24,505 bases of DNA from Gemmatimonadota bacterium (GCA_019347645.1 JAHWKZ010000008.1:1-24505); one strand, 5' to 3'. Positions 6,425-13,900 are shown, counted from the stretch's first letter. The notes: generated by a model from the letters alone, not told the origin. Numbers and translations are program-made.

Positions 6425-8020
6425 TCAGGACCCGGCCGGCACCAGGAACTGCTCGGCGAAGGCGTCGGGCGCGACGGGTCCGCCGGTGGCCCGGCGAGCG
6501 AGCGCCGCGTAATGGAGCCGGGCCCCGGGGCGGAAGATTTGCTCGACGAGCCATCCGCCGGCGCGCGGATCGGCGACGGCGAGAGGATCGTCGGTCCCCA
6601 GCTCCTCCCGCATCCGGGCGTCGATCTGGGAGGCGAAGCACTCGCCGAGCAGGTAGTTGTGGTAGTAGACGGGTGCCACGACCACGTGGATCTTGGCCGC
6701 CCAGTCGGCGGCGCCCTCCGGGCGGGGCGGCGGCTCGAGTCCCTGGTATTCGGCCTTCAGCTCCCACCACAGTCGCTGCAGGTCGCGATCGGGATCCTCG
6801 TAGAGCGCGCGCTCGAACCGCGTCATCACCTGCGCCCAGCGGGAGAAGGCGAGCATGTTGGCCCGCAGCTCGCGCGCGCCGGGCTCGCGGACGGCCTCGG
6901 CCCCGGCGGGGTCGACCAGCCCGACCGTCGCCATCCAGGTCGCCCGCTTCGAGAGCCGCCCGAACAGCATCGCGATCGCCTCGGTGGTCACCGTGTGGGC
7001 CGCCCGTCGGAGCATCCACGGAAGTCCGGGATCGACCCCCTGGTTGTAGACCGCGTGGCCGAGCTCGTGCAGGGCGGTCCCCATCCACCGCTCGTTCGGT
7101 CGCAGGTTCAGCAGGATCCGCACGTCCCCCTCGCGGTCGATGTCGATGGCGAAGGCGTGCGGGTCCTTGCCGGGCGCTTCGTGGACGCTCGAGCGTTCGA
7201 GGATCGCGTCGACGGGCAGGCCGATCCGCGCGAAGAACCCGCGCGCCACCGCGAGGATGTCCACCTCGGCATAGACGGCGTCCAGACCGGCGCCGTAGAC
7301 GTCGGGGGCCTTCTGGAAGAAGGGGTTCTGGTAGTGCCACGGTCGCAGCTCGGCCACGTCCAGCTCGAGTCGCTCCGCGAGCCGGGCATCCATCCACTTC
7401 TTCGCCTCCGCGAACGGGGCGTCGGTCATCCCGGCGTGGCGCTCGAAGAACGCCTCGACGTCGGTCGGATCCTGCTCGTAGAGGGCGAGCTTGAGCATGT
7501 GGTAGTCGGGGTAGCCCACCTGTCGGGCCGCCCGGTTGCGGAGCTCGACCAGCTCGAGGAGCGGCTCGGCGACCTCGACGCCGACCTCCTTGAGGGCCTC
7601 CCAGGCCGCCTCCAGCCGCGCCGAGTCGGTCTCCTCGGAGAGGATCTCTTCGAGGTCGTTCGTCGAGCGGGGCTCGCCTTCGAAGATCGGTCGATGGGTG
7701 GCGAAGACGCGCTCGATCTCCGTGGAGAGGCGGTTGATCCGCGCGGAGAGCTCGGCGTCCACCTGCCGGGGCAGGGCTTCCAGCCACAACAGCTCCGCGG
7801 TGCGGGCCTCCAGGGCAGCGGCCTCGATCTCGCCCCGGAGGACGCTCAGCCGATCGAAGGCCTCGCGGTCGCGAAACAGAGCGTCGATCTCGTTCCGGAT
7901 CGCCTCGACCCGCCCGTGGTCCTCCTGGGCGCCGCTCACCGCGGCATCCCACCACGCCCGGTTGGCGGCCGTCTCGAGCGGTCGGAACCGCTCGGCCCAG
8001 GTCTCGATCACCTCGCGCAC
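6425..8020 (-). CDS. Zinc metallopeptidase, M2/M32-like (HExxH gluzincin)
   Basis: The product is 531 aa, predicted cytoplasmic (no signal). GTG 8020 is chosen because a TACATT box ends 8 bases upstream and the protein then begins with the helix EVIETWAERFRPLE. Zinc site: HELGH at residues 318-322 (two His ligands plus catalytic Glu) and the third ligand Glu347 in TVTTEAIAMLFGRL, 25 residues later. The preceding strand DVRILLNLRPNE and the segment RPWHYQNPFF are typical of the M2 (peptidyl-dipeptidase) / M32 / M3 group, which are helical peptidases with a deep cleft that act on short peptides. Bacterial M2 is my first choice, M32 carboxypeptidase the second. It is divergent from the lipoprotein gene at 8100. 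Confidence 0.85.
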   Translation of the reverse strand: MREVIETWAERFRPLETAANRAWWDAAVSGAQEDHGRVEAIRNEIDALFRDREAFDRLSVLRGEIEAAALEARTAELLWLEALPRQVDAELSARINRLSTEIERVFATHRPIFEGEPRSTNDLEEILSEETDSARLEAAWEALKEVGVEVAEPLLELVELRNRAARQVGYPDYHMLKLALYEQDPTDVEAFFERHAGMTDAPFAEAKKWMDARLAERLELDVAELRPWHYQNPFFQKAPDVYGAGLDAVYAEVDILAVARGFFARIGLPVDAILERSSVHEAPGKDPHAFAIDIDREGDVRILLNLRPNERWMGTALHELGHAVYNQGVDPGLPWMLRRAAHTVTTEAIAMLFGRLSKRATWMATVGLVDPAGAEAVREPGARELRANMLAFSRWAQVMTRFERALYEDPDRDLQRLWWELKAEYQGLEPPPRPEGAADWAAKIHVVVAPVYYHNYLLGECFASQIDARMREELGTDDPLAVADPRAGGWLVEQIFRPGARLHYAALARRATGGPVAPDAFAEQFLVPAGS

Positions 8021-8028
8021 GACCGCGG

Positions 8029-8034
8029 AATGTA
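8029..8034 (-). promoter_or_regulatory. -10 box of leaderless promoter for the peptidase gene
   Basis: On the minus strand TACATT (8034-8029) ends 8 bases before the GTG at 8020. The -35 region (about 8057-8052, TCGTCC) is weak. There is no Shine-Dalgarno sequence. Confidence 0.45.
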
Positions 8035-8064
8035 GGCCGCGGTCCGGCACGGGACGAGCCGCGA

Positions 8065-8093
8065 TTGACGCGCCGGGGGCCGGGCTCCACGTT
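8065..8093 (+). promoter_or_regulatory. Sigma-70-like leaderless promoter for the SH3-like lipoprotein
   Basis: TTGACG (8065-8070) and CACGTT (8088-8093) are 17 bases apart, and the GTG start is 6 bases after the -10 box. The promoter is divergent from the peptidase promoter. Confidence 0.5.
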
Positions 8094-8099
8094 GTGGAC

Positions 8100-9215
8100 G
8101 TGCGACTCCGAGTCCTCCCCGTCCTCCTGGCGATGGGCGCCGCCTGCGGCGGCGAGCCCCCCGAGAGCGGGCCGGTCCCGGCCGACACCGCCCAGCCGGA
8201 TCCGGCCGCGACGGCCGAGCGGGTCCGGATCGTCCTGGTGGCCGGCCCGCTGCGCTCCCGGCCCGCCGCCGCCGCGCCGGCCGTCACCGAGGCGGCCGCG
8301 GGGACGACGCTGCGGCTGGTCAGCGACACCACTGCGGCCTCCGGCCGCTGGCTTCGACTGGCGACCTGGGACGACCGGAAGGGATGGATGCCGGAGGACG
8401 CGGTCCTCGACGCCGGCCTCTGGACCCACTACGTGGAGACGCTGGGCGGTGCCACCCCCGCCGCCCTCCGCCCCGCCTACCCGATGAGCGGCGGCCGGTG
8501 GGGCGCCGAGAAGCCGTTCCCCTCTCCCGACCTCGACCCGCCGGCCGAGGTGTGGCTGGCCGCCGACTCGCTCGTCCACTCTCGGGTGGTGGGGCGGGAC
8601 ACGCTCCGGTACGAGTGCACCGGCGCGCGCCACTCGATGGCGGTCCTCGAGCGAGGCATCCCGGGCGCCGGCCGGCCCGATGGCGGGGCGATCGCGATCC
8701 CGGCCTCTCGGCCCCCCGCCGGCCGGACGCTCCCCGTGGGGGCCCTCGATCCGGAGGCCGGGCTGCTCGAAGCGATCGCCGACGCCACGGACGCCGCCCT
8801 GGCGGCGGCGCCCTCCCGCCGCGTCCCCGAGGACGCGCTCCCGCCTCCGGAGCCGGGGGCCGAGGCGCGCCTCGCGTGGCGAGCGGTCGGTGAGGACGGC
8901 GCCTGGGCGGTGGCGACCTGGCACCCGTCCCGCGGCCGCGAGGCCGGGACCATGCCCGGCCGATGGGCGGGGGCCTTCCTCGCCATCCGCGGCGCGGGCG
9001 GGTGGTCGGTCCGGACCGTGCTCCCGCTCCAGTGGACCACCGTGGCGCCCGCCGCTCCGCCCTGGCGGCTCCTCGCCGCCGTGGCCACCGTGCCGGGCCG
9101 TCCGACCCTCCTCGCCGTGGAGTCGCTCCAGCCCGAGGGCTCGCGGATCGACCTCCTCCTGGCCGACGAGCGGGGCTTCCGCCGGCTCTACGCAGGCTTC
9201 TACCGGGGCTGTTGA
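8100..9215 (+). CDS. Lipoprotein with an SH3-like domain
   Basis: The product is 371 aa. GTG 8100 gives a compact lipoprotein signal (MRLRVLPVLLAMGAAC, Cys16). After a Pro/Ala/Asp-rich linker, residues ~40-105 form a bacterial SH3-like unit: VRIVLVAGPLRSRP, AAGTTLRLVSDTT, GRWLRLATWDDRKGWMPEDAV, where the final GWMPEDAV is the typical closing strand (GWVxxxxL). The rest has a segment GAIAIPASRPP, a second region RLAWRAVGEDGAWAVATWHPS and repeated strands GAFLAIRGAGGWSVRTVLPL and PTLLAVESLQPEGSRIDLLL. The C-terminal two thirds are not assigned to a family. The SH3 part suggests binding to peptidoglycan or a partner in the periplasm. Confidence 0.75.
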   Translation: MRLRVLPVLLAMGAACGGEPPESGPVPADTAQPDPAATAERVRIVLVAGPLRSRPAAAAPAVTEAAAGTTLRLVSDTTAASGRWLRLATWDDRKGWMPEDAVLDAGLWTHYVETLGGATPAALRPAYPMSGGRWGAEKPFPSPDLDPPAEVWLAADSLVHSRVVGRDTLRYECTGARHSMAVLERGIPGAGRPDGGAIAIPASRPPAGRTLPVGALDPEAGLLEAIADATDAALAAAPSRRVPEDALPPPEPGAEARLAWRAVGEDGAWAVATWHPSRGREAGTMPGRWAGAFLAIRGAGGWSVRTVLPLQWTTVAPAAPPWRLLAAVATVPGRPTLLAVESLQPEGSRIDLLLADERGFRRLYAGFYRGC

Positions 9216-9236
9216 GGGACTCCGCGGAGCAGGTTT

Positions 9237-9252
9237 CTCCCGCGTGCGGGAG
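9237..9252 (+). terminator. Perfect hairpin between the SH3 lipoprotein and the next promoter
   Basis: CTCCCGC (9237-9243) and GCGGGAG (9246-9252) are perfect complements around a 2-base loop. The hairpin lies 22 bases after the lipoprotein stop and just upstream of the TACCTT box at 9257. It could be a terminator without a T tract or an operator covering the promoter spacer. Confidence 0.4.
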
Positions 9253-9256
9253 GCAC

Positions 9257-9262
9257 TACCTT
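9257..9262 (+). promoter_or_regulatory. -10 box near the start of the 49-residue membrane protein
   Basis: TACCTT ends 11 bases before ATG 9274. The -35 region (9234-9239, TTTCTC) is partial and overlaps the hairpin at 9237-9252. The only purine-rich stretch before the ATG is GCGGAACG. Confidence 0.4.
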
Positions 9263-9273
9263 GCCGCGGAACG

Positions 9274-9423
9274 ATGCGGCTCTCCGACTACGTCAACTGC
9301 GGCACCCTGCTGGCGCTCCTCGGCGTCGCCGTGTTCGTGATCCTCGCGATCGTCCTAGTCCAGATGCTGTGCCACGGGCCGGCCGGGCTCGCTCCCACCC
9401 CCGAAGGGCGCTGGGCGAGCTGA
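9274..9423 (+). CDS. 49-residue single-span membrane protein
   Basis: The ATG follows a TACCTT box. The product is MRLSDYVNC, one helix (TLLALLGVAVFVILAIVLVQML), then CHGPAGLAPTPEGRWAS. It has Cys residues on both sides of the helix. Its TGA overlaps the start of the DUF819 gene (TGATG at 9421-9425), which couples the two. It has no recognised family. By position it may be a small accessory subunit or stability factor of the permease. Confidence 0.6.
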   Translation: MRLSDYVNCGTLLALLGVAVFVILAIVLVQMLCHGPAGLAPTPEGRWAS

Positions 9424-10628
9424 TGCCGCCCGAGCCGGCGGCCTGGATCACCGAACCCACCGGCGTCTTCGTCTACCTCGCCGGCGTCCTGGCCGCGATC
9501 TACGCCCTCGCCGGGATCCCTCGCCTGGCGAAGTTCTTCGAGATCCTCCCGCCGATCCTGTGGGCGTACATGGTTCCGATGCTCTCGACGACGGTGGGGG
9601 TCGTCCCGCCGGTCTCGCCGGCCTACGACTGGATCGTCCGCTACGTGCTGCCGCTGGCGCTGCTGCTTCTGATGATGACGGTGGACGTGCCGTCGCTGCT
9701 GCGCCTCGGCAAGCCGGCGACGATCATGATGCTGGCGGGGACCTTCGGGATCGTGATCGGCGGTCCGATCGCGTTCGCGGCCTTCGGTCGCTGGCTGCCG
9801 CCCGACGCCTGGAAGGGGCTCGCCGCGCTGTCGGGCTCGTGGATCGGCGGCAGCGCACAGCTGGTCGCGGTGGCCGAGTCGGTGGGGACTCCGGACGCGA
9901 TGCTCGGGCCGATCATCGTCGTCGACACGGTCGTCGGCTACGGCTGGATGGCGATCCTGCTGTTCCTCTCGGCATGGCAGGCCCGGTTCGACCGCTGGAA
10001 CCGGGCGGACACGGCCCTGATCGAGGAGACCAACGCCGCGCTCGCCGATAAGTACGAGGCGATCCGCCGCCCGATCACGCTCCGGGACGCGGCCCTGATC
10101 ATGGGGGTCGGGTTCGTGGGCGCCTACTTGACGGTGACCGTCGGGGATGCGTTGCCCGAGCTGGGCGATCCGAAGATCATCAGTCACACGACCTGGGCGG
10201 TGATCGCGGTGACCACCCTCGGCCTGGCGCTGGCGTTCACCAGGGTCTCCGAGCTCGAGGGACCCGGAGCCTCGCGACTGGGGTCGCTCGCGCTCTACCT
10301 GCTCGTGACCGCGATCGGCGCAAGGGGTGACCTCCGGGCGATCCTCGACGCGCCGATGTTCCTCGCCACCGGGGCGCTGTGGATGTCGATCCACGTGGCG
10401 ATCATGGTCGTGATGGCGCGCTGGATCCGCGCGCCGCTCTTCTTTCTGGCGACGGGATCGATGGCGAACGTGGGCGGGGCGGCCAGCGCCCCGGTGGTGG
10501 CCACCGTCTACCACCCGGCGATGGCGCCCCTCGGCGTGCTGATGGCGGTGGCGGGCTACGTGGTGGGGATCTACGCCGCGCTCTCCTGCGCCTGGCTGCT
10601 GGGCCAGGTGGCGATCCACCTGCTCTGA
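9423..10628 (+). CDS. DUF819 family multi-span membrane protein (putative permease)
   Basis: The product is 401 aa with about 10-11 membrane helices. It matches the DUF819 (YjcL-like) pattern. Early helix VFVYLAGVLAAIYALAG is followed by LPPILWAYMVPMLSTTVGVVP. A central motif GLAALSGSWIGGSAQLVAVA has the glycine-rich break usual for this family, and GPIIVVDTVVGYGWMAILLF follows. A cytoplasmic loop of about 60 residues (NRADTALIEETNAALADKYEAIRRP) separates the two halves. The second half repeats the pattern with FLATGSMANVGGAASAPVVA, again Gly-rich. The inverted halves resemble transporters of the bile acid/arsenite or citrate type, but the substrate is unknown. ATG 9423 overlaps the stop of the 49-residue gene. 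Confidence 0.88.
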   Translation: MPPEPAAWITEPTGVFVYLAGVLAAIYALAGIPRLAKFFEILPPILWAYMVPMLSTTVGVVPPVSPAYDWIVRYVLPLALLLLMMTVDVPSLLRLGKPATIMMLAGTFGIVIGGPIAFAAFGRWLPPDAWKGLAALSGSWIGGSAQLVAVAESVGTPDAMLGPIIVVDTVVGYGWMAILLFLSAWQARFDRWNRADTALIEETNAALADKYEAIRRPITLRDAALIMGVGFVGAYLTVTVGDALPELGDPKIISHTTWAVIAVTTLGLALAFTRVSELEGPGASRLGSLALYLLVTAIGARGDLRAILDAPMFLATGALWMSIHVAIMVVMARWIRAPLFFLATGSMANVGGAASAPVVATVYHPAMAPLGVLMAVAGYVVGIYAALSCAWLLGQVAIHLL

Positions 10629-10637
10629 CGAGCGTTA

Positions 10638-10663
10638 GCGGGCGGAGCGATCGCCCCGCCCGC
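10638..10663. terminator. Hairpin between DUF819 and the small Lys/Glu-rich gene
   Basis: GCGGGCGG (10638-10645) pairs exactly with CCGCCCGC (10656-10663) around a 10-base loop. It lies 10 bases after the DUF819 stop and 24 bases before the stop of the convergent small gene, so it can serve both transcripts. Confidence 0.6.
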
Positions 10664-10686
10664 CGGTGTACGCGGGGCAGAGGGGG

Positions 10687-10827
10687 TCAGCTTCTCGTGC
10701 CCTTGCCCTGTTTGGTCTTCTTCTCCTCCTTCCCCTCCCTGCCCTGCTTCTGGGTCTCCTTCCTCTGGGACTTCTCTTTCTCGCCTTCGCGCGTGGTTCC
10801 GCTCTTGGGGTTCTTCTCCTGTGCCAT
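10687..10827 (-). CDS. 46-residue Lys/Glu/Gln-rich hydrophilic protein
   Basis: ATG 10827 is preceded by a good ribosome site (AGGGAGAGAACG). The product has no hydrophobic segment. It consists almost entirely of Lys, Glu, Gln, Gly, Arg, Ser and Thr, with repeated units such as REGEKEKSQRKE and GREGKEEKKTKQGKG, and it is probably disordered. Lysine codons are nearly all AAG, and the local base composition (purine-rich on the coding strand) differs from the neighbours. Small proteins of this kind are often linked to stress or desiccation, or bind nucleic acid, but nothing here proves that. The start, stop and ribosome site support a real gene. Confidence 0.6.
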   Translation of the reverse strand: MAQEKNPKSGTTREGEKEKSQRKETQKQGREGKEEKKTKQGKGTRS

Positions 10828-10971
10828 CGTTCTCTCCCTGGTTTATGGGTTCATGCGACCCACGGGACGAGGCTATGGCGACCCGGTGCCGCCGTCCGTC
10901 ACCCATCGTACTAAAATCACGGTAGTTGGTAGGCGGAGCTGGCGGCCTTGACCGGCGCTGTGGAGGACTGC

Positions 10972-10999
10972 GGACGGCGAATCATCTCTCGCCGGGTCC
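10972..10999 (+). other. Imperfect hairpin in the region before yggT
   Basis: GGACGGCGA (10972-10980) pairs with TCGCC (10989-10993) and GTCC (10996-10999), with a GG bulge and an 8-base loop. The stretch from the small Lys/Glu-rich gene to the YggT gene (10828-11115) otherwise shows only an A-rich patch (TACTAAAAT near 10907-10916) and the yggT promoter. I see no gene in it. Confidence 0.3.
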
Positions 11000-11052
11000 G
11001 CCGGTCGCGTCCGGCCCACGTCCGCGAACCGCCCGGAGCTCCCCCCGTCTGG

Positions 11053-11082
11053 TTGTGCGCCGCGACCGGTTGGCATTAGCGT
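11053..11082 (+). promoter_or_regulatory. Candidate promoter for the YggT-family gene
   Basis: TTGTGC (11053-11058) and TAGCGT (11077-11082) are 18 bases apart. A start about 7 bases later would leave a leader of roughly 27 bases containing the GAGGTGAG ribosome site before ATG 11116. Confidence 0.4.
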
Positions 11083-11115
11083 GGTTTCGGAGCCCTGTTC
11101 TGACGAGGTGAGGCC

Positions 11116-11490
11116 ATGCCCGGCGATAAGAATCGCGAGCGCGACGAGGAGGAGCGGGTACACGAGCCCGAGGCTGGACGGCCGCGAAAGCCGCGCGGCA
11201 TCGTCGCGGTTGTGGGGCAGGCCATCGACTACGCCTTCTACCTGATCTACACGATCGTCGGCGTGCGCATCCTCCTGGAGGTGTTGGGCACCGGAGAGGA
11301 GACTGAGTTCAGGCAGCTCGTCGACACGCTGTCGGGGCCGTTCGTATCCCCGTTCCAGGGCCTGACCTTCGATCCGTGGGTCGAGCCCTACCAGGACGTG
11401 GTGCCCTTTCTCATCGCCCTGCTGGTGTGGATGCTGGTGCACGGGGCCCTCAAGGGCCTGCTCCGGCTGCTGTCGGGCCGCCTCAGGTAG
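11116..11490 (+). CDS. YggT family membrane protein
   Basis: The product is 124 aa. The ATG follows GAGGTGAG. The first ~28 residues are charged (KNRERDEEERVHEPEAGRPR) and cytoplasmic. Two hydrophobic helices follow (AIDYAFYLIYTIVGVRILLEVLG and VVPFLIALLVWMLVHGALKGLL), with the intervening segment FRQLVDTLSGPFVSPFQGLTF. The pattern RILL...PFVSPFQG is the hallmark of YggT (PF02325) proteins, which occur as one or two repeats and are linked to division, osmotic tolerance or membrane organisation in other bacteria. Only one YggT unit is present, plus the charged N-terminal extension. It is a single gene with its own promoter. Confidence 0.8.
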   Translation: MPGDKNRERDEEERVHEPEAGRPRKPRGIVAVVGQAIDYAFYLIYTIVGVRILLEVLGTGEETEFRQLVDTLSGPFVSPFQGLTFDPWVEPYQDVVPFLIALLVWMLVHGALKGLLRLLSGRLR

Positions 11491-11622
11491 GTGGAGGCGG
11501 TTCAGGCCGCCCATGCATCCGAGCCCCGGGCCGGTCAGCGTACTCCGGTGGCCCCCCGGCGCCGGCTCACCAACTACGAGCTGGCTTCAGAGGGCCTCGG
11601 CTCGGCGCGATAGGAGGCCGAC

Positions 11623-11700
11623 CTACTCGTAGCGCAGGGCGGCCCGAGGCGTAGTGAAAACTACGCCGCAGGAGGCCCGACGAGCGATCGCCGCGAGATC
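11623..11700 (-). pseudogene. Possible C-terminal remnant of a MacB/FtsX-type ABC permease
   Basis: On the minus strand a 25-codon stretch reads DLAAIARRAS..., then RAALRYE and TAG. The ending ALRYE, preceded by an ARRAS-like segment, is the usual terminus of MacB/FtsX or ADOP permeases (ARRASRVDPxxALRYE). The middle RVDP-type residues are replaced by the 20-base hairpin at 11648-11667. No other permease part is nearby: the Fba gene ends 20 bases upstream. It could be a remnant or chance. The rest of 11491-11719 shows no gene. Confidence 0.25.
11648..11667. terminator. Perfect hairpin with GAAA tetraloop downstream of fba
   Basis: GGCGTAGT (11648-11655) and ACTACGCC (11660-11667) are exact complements around GAAA (a GNRA-type loop on the plus strand, TTTC on the minus). 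It lies 53 bases after the aldolase stop and has no T tract. It probably ends or stabilises the fba transcript, or it is a small mobile hairpin. Confidence 0.45.
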
Positions 11701-11719
11701 GGCCCTTCCAGCGCCCCGA

Positions 11720-12703
11720 CTATAGTTCCCCCCGGTAGATGTTGATGACCGTCCCTATAAACCCCAACGACTCGTCCCACGGACGCTGGAAGGTGTTCCG
11801 GCCGATGATCGAGCCGAAGCCGCCGCCGTCGCGGATCCCTCGGATGTCGTCGAAGAACGCCTCCGAGGAGGTTTTCGAGCCGCCGCTGAAGATCACGATC
11901 CGCTTGCCCGCGAACGCCGCCTGGGTGACGTGCCGCACCCGGTCCTCGACGGCGTCGAGCGGGACCTCCTCCTCCTCGTACACCTTCTTCGCCTTGTCCT
12001 GATGGAGGTGCGCCGTGGGGAGCTTCACCTTGACCACGTGGGCGCCCATCTGGCAGGCGAGCTGGGCCGCGTAGGCGACCACGTCGAGCGCGGTCTCGCC
12101 CTCCTTCTTCCCGATCCCGGAGCCCCGCGGGTAGCTCCATACCACCACCGCCAGCCCGGCCTCCTTCGCCTGCTCGGCCAGGACCATCAGGCTCTCGTAC
12201 ATCTCCTTCCGGTTCGCCGACCCCGGATAGATCGTGTAGCCGATCGCCACGCATCCCAACCGGATCGCGGCGTCGACCGAGGAGGTCACGGCCGGGATGG
12301 GGTCGTCGTCGGAGTAGAGCATGTCGTGGTTGTTGAGCTTGAGGATCATCGGCAGGTGCGCCGCGTAGTTTCCCGCCACCGCCTCGATGAACCCGAGCGG
12401 GGCGGCGTAGCCGCTCATCCCCGCCTCCAGCGCGAAGCGCGGGTGGTACTCGGGGTCGTAGGCGGGCGGATTGACGGCGAACGAGCGGTGGGGGCCGTGC
12501 TCGAAGCCCTGGTCGACGGGGAGGATCACGAGCCGGCCGGTCCCGGCCAGCCGCCCGTGGTTCAACAGCCGCGCCAGCGACGCCTTCGTGCCGGCGTTGT
12601 CGCTCGGGTAGTAGGAGAGGATCTCCTGGACGCGGTCGCTCAGGTTGGCCGCGGTCGCGGGGTCGGCGACCGCGGTCTCGCCTGCATGATGGTGGTGGCT
12701 CAT
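11720..12703 (-). CDS. Class I fructose-bisphosphate aldolase (DhnA/FbaB type)
   Basis: The product is 327 aa, cytoplasmic. ATG 12703 follows AAGGAGA. It matches the archaeal-type DeoC/LacD/DhnA class I aldolase: LVILPVDQGFEHGP near residues 58-71 (phosphate loop and Asp of the fold), LKLNNHDMLY (~121-130), VVWSYPRGSGI (188-197) and AHVVKVKLPT (221-230), which contains the Schiff-base lysine (K225 or K227). GSIIGRNTFQRP near the end is the C-1 phosphate-binding strand. The reaction is cleavage of fructose 1,6-bisphosphate or its synthesis from triose phosphates. It lies 25 bases after the fructose-1,6-bisphosphatase gene, so the pair could act in gluconeogenesis. The N-terminus has four His in a row (MSHHHHAGE), absent from the usual family start. 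Confidence 0.93.
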   Translation of the reverse strand: MSHHHHAGETAVADPATAANLSDRVQEILSYYPSDNAGTKASLARLLNHGRLAGTGRLVILPVDQGFEHGPHRSFAVNPPAYDPEYHPRFALEAGMSGYAAPLGFIEAVAGNYAAHLPMILKLNNHDMLYSDDDPIPAVTSSVDAAIRLGCVAIGYTIYPGSANRKEMYESLMVLAEQAKEAGLAVVVWSYPRGSGIGKKEGETALDVVAYAAQLACQMGAHVVKVKLPTAHLHQDKAKKVYEEEEVPLDAVEDRVRHVTQAAFAGKRIVIFSGGSKTSSEAFFDDIRGIRDGGGFGSIIGRNTFQRPWDESLGFIGTVINIYRGEL

Positions 12704-12728
12704 CGGATCTCCTTCCGGTACAGGTTCG

Positions 12729-13739
12729 CTATCCCATGGAGGCCGCGGGCGTCTCGGTCAGCAGTCCCTCGATGGCGTCCACCTCGTGGCGACTCCCGAT
12801 GACGAGCGGGGTCCGGACGTGGAGCCCATCCGGGACGAGCTCGAGGATCCGTCGCCTCCCGTCCGTCGCCGCCCCGCCGGCCGCCTCGGCGAGGAAGGCG
12901 AGCGGGGCGGCTTCGTAGAGGAGCCTCAGCTTGCCGCTCGGGTTCTGCGGATCGCCGGGATAGAAGAACACCCCGCCCCGCAGCAGGACGCGGTGGAAGT
13001 CGGCGACGAGGGCACCGATGTAGCGCAGCGAGTACGTCGTCTCCCGGCCCTGCTGGGAGTGGCGGTCGACGAAGCGGCGGAACCCGGGATCCCAGCCGTC
13101 GAGCCGCGACAGGTTGGCCGAGTACTCCCTGCCGCGCTCGGGCATCCGGATCTGGGGATGGCTCAGGAAGAACTCGCCCACGGCGGTGTCCAGCGTGAAG
13201 CCGTGGACGTCGCCACCGACGCCGTAGACGAGTATGCACTGCGGCCCGTAGAGGACGTAGCCCGCCGCGACCTGCTCGGTCCCCGGCTCGAAGACCTCCT
13301 CCGGCCTCCCGTGGGCGCGCCCCTCCACCTTCCGACGGATGGCGAAGATCGTCCCCACCGCGCCGTCCACGTCGAGATTGGACGAGCCGTCCATTGGGTC
13401 GTAACAGAGCGTGTACTGAGCCCTCGGGCAGTCGTCGTCGAGGTGGAAGATCTGCTCCATCTCCTCACTGACCAGCGTGCACAGCAGCCCCGAGCCGGCG
13501 AAGTGCTCCCGGAAGACCTCGTTGGCGAACCAGTCGAGCTTGTGGACCTCCTCGCCCTGGACGTTCACGTCCCCCTTCATGCCGGCGAGGCGCCCCAGCC
13601 CCACCTCGGCCAGCTCGGCGCGGATCTCCTTGCAGGCGGTGGCGATCTCGGCGAGGATGGCGGCGATCGGCCCCCCGCCGGGTCGGTGCTCCTCCACCTC
13701 GCGGAGGAGATGCTGGGTCAACGTCAGTCGATGGTCCAT
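12729..13739 (-). CDS. fbp: Fructose-1,6-bisphosphatase, class 1
   Basis: The product is 336 aa, a usual length for class 1 FBPase. ATG 13739 is chosen because the likely transcription start (after the TACGTT box at 13793-13788) lies downstream of the longer alternative start at 13817. Metal and phosphate site: SEEMEQ (91-96) and DPMDGSSNLD (114-123); substrate loop GDVNVQGEEVHKLDWFANE (56-74); C-terminal YIGALVADFHRVLLRGGVFFYP and GKLRLLYEAAPLAFLAEAAGG, which close the sugar-binding site. It hydrolyses fructose 1,6-bisphosphate to fructose 6-phosphate in gluconeogenesis and feeds the pentose phosphate genes upstream. It is first in a two-gene unit with the aldolase. Confidence 0.95.
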   Translation of the reverse strand: MDHRLTLTQHLLREVEEHRPGGGPIAAILAEIATACKEIRAELAEVGLGRLAGMKGDVNVQGEEVHKLDWFANEVFREHFAGSGLLCTLVSEEMEQIFHLDDDCPRAQYTLCYDPMDGSSNLDVDGAVGTIFAIRRKVEGRAHGRPEEVFEPGTEQVAAGYVLYGPQCILVYGVGGDVHGFTLDTAVGEFFLSHPQIRMPERGREYSANLSRLDGWDPGFRRFVDRHSQQGRETTYSLRYIGALVADFHRVLLRGGVFFYPGDPQNPSGKLRLLYEAAPLAFLAEAAGGAATDGRRRILELVPDGLHVRTPLVIGSRHEVDAIEGLLTETPAASMG

Positions 13740-13787
13740 GGCGTCCCCGGCGTCACGGGATCTCTCGTGGTCGAGCGGCCGCTGGCA

Positions 13788-13793
13788 AACGTA
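13788..13793 (-). promoter_or_regulatory. Candidate -10 box for fbp-fba
   Basis: On the minus strand TACGTT (13793-13788) lies within GTTTTCTTACGTTTG, the only A/T-rich patch here, and leaves a leader of about 40-45 bases before fbp. The -35 (about 13816-13811, TGGCCG) is weak. GGGGA before the ATG may serve as ribosome site. Confidence 0.4.
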
Positions 13794-13888
13794 AGAAAAC
13801 GCGCCGCTTCCGGCCACGAGCCCGGTCGCGAGACGGCTCCGCCGTCGGGGGCCCCGCCGCGGAGACGGCGCCGGGCGCTGGGGCGCGC

Positions 13889-13894
13889 TACCTT
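13889..13894 (+). promoter_or_regulatory. -10 box of a leaderless promoter before the GST gene
   Basis: TACCTT (13889-13894) is followed after 6 bases by a GTG at 13901, the same spacing as the other start-proximal boxes. The downstream short frame and the GST gene would share this transcript. Confidence 0.45.
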
Positions 13895-13900
13895 GGCTGC

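Noticed and set aside
6512..8035. 507-codon plus-strand frame opposite the zinc peptidase
   Set aside because: The minus strand carries HELGH and the whole fold; the plus frame is low-complexity mirror sequence.
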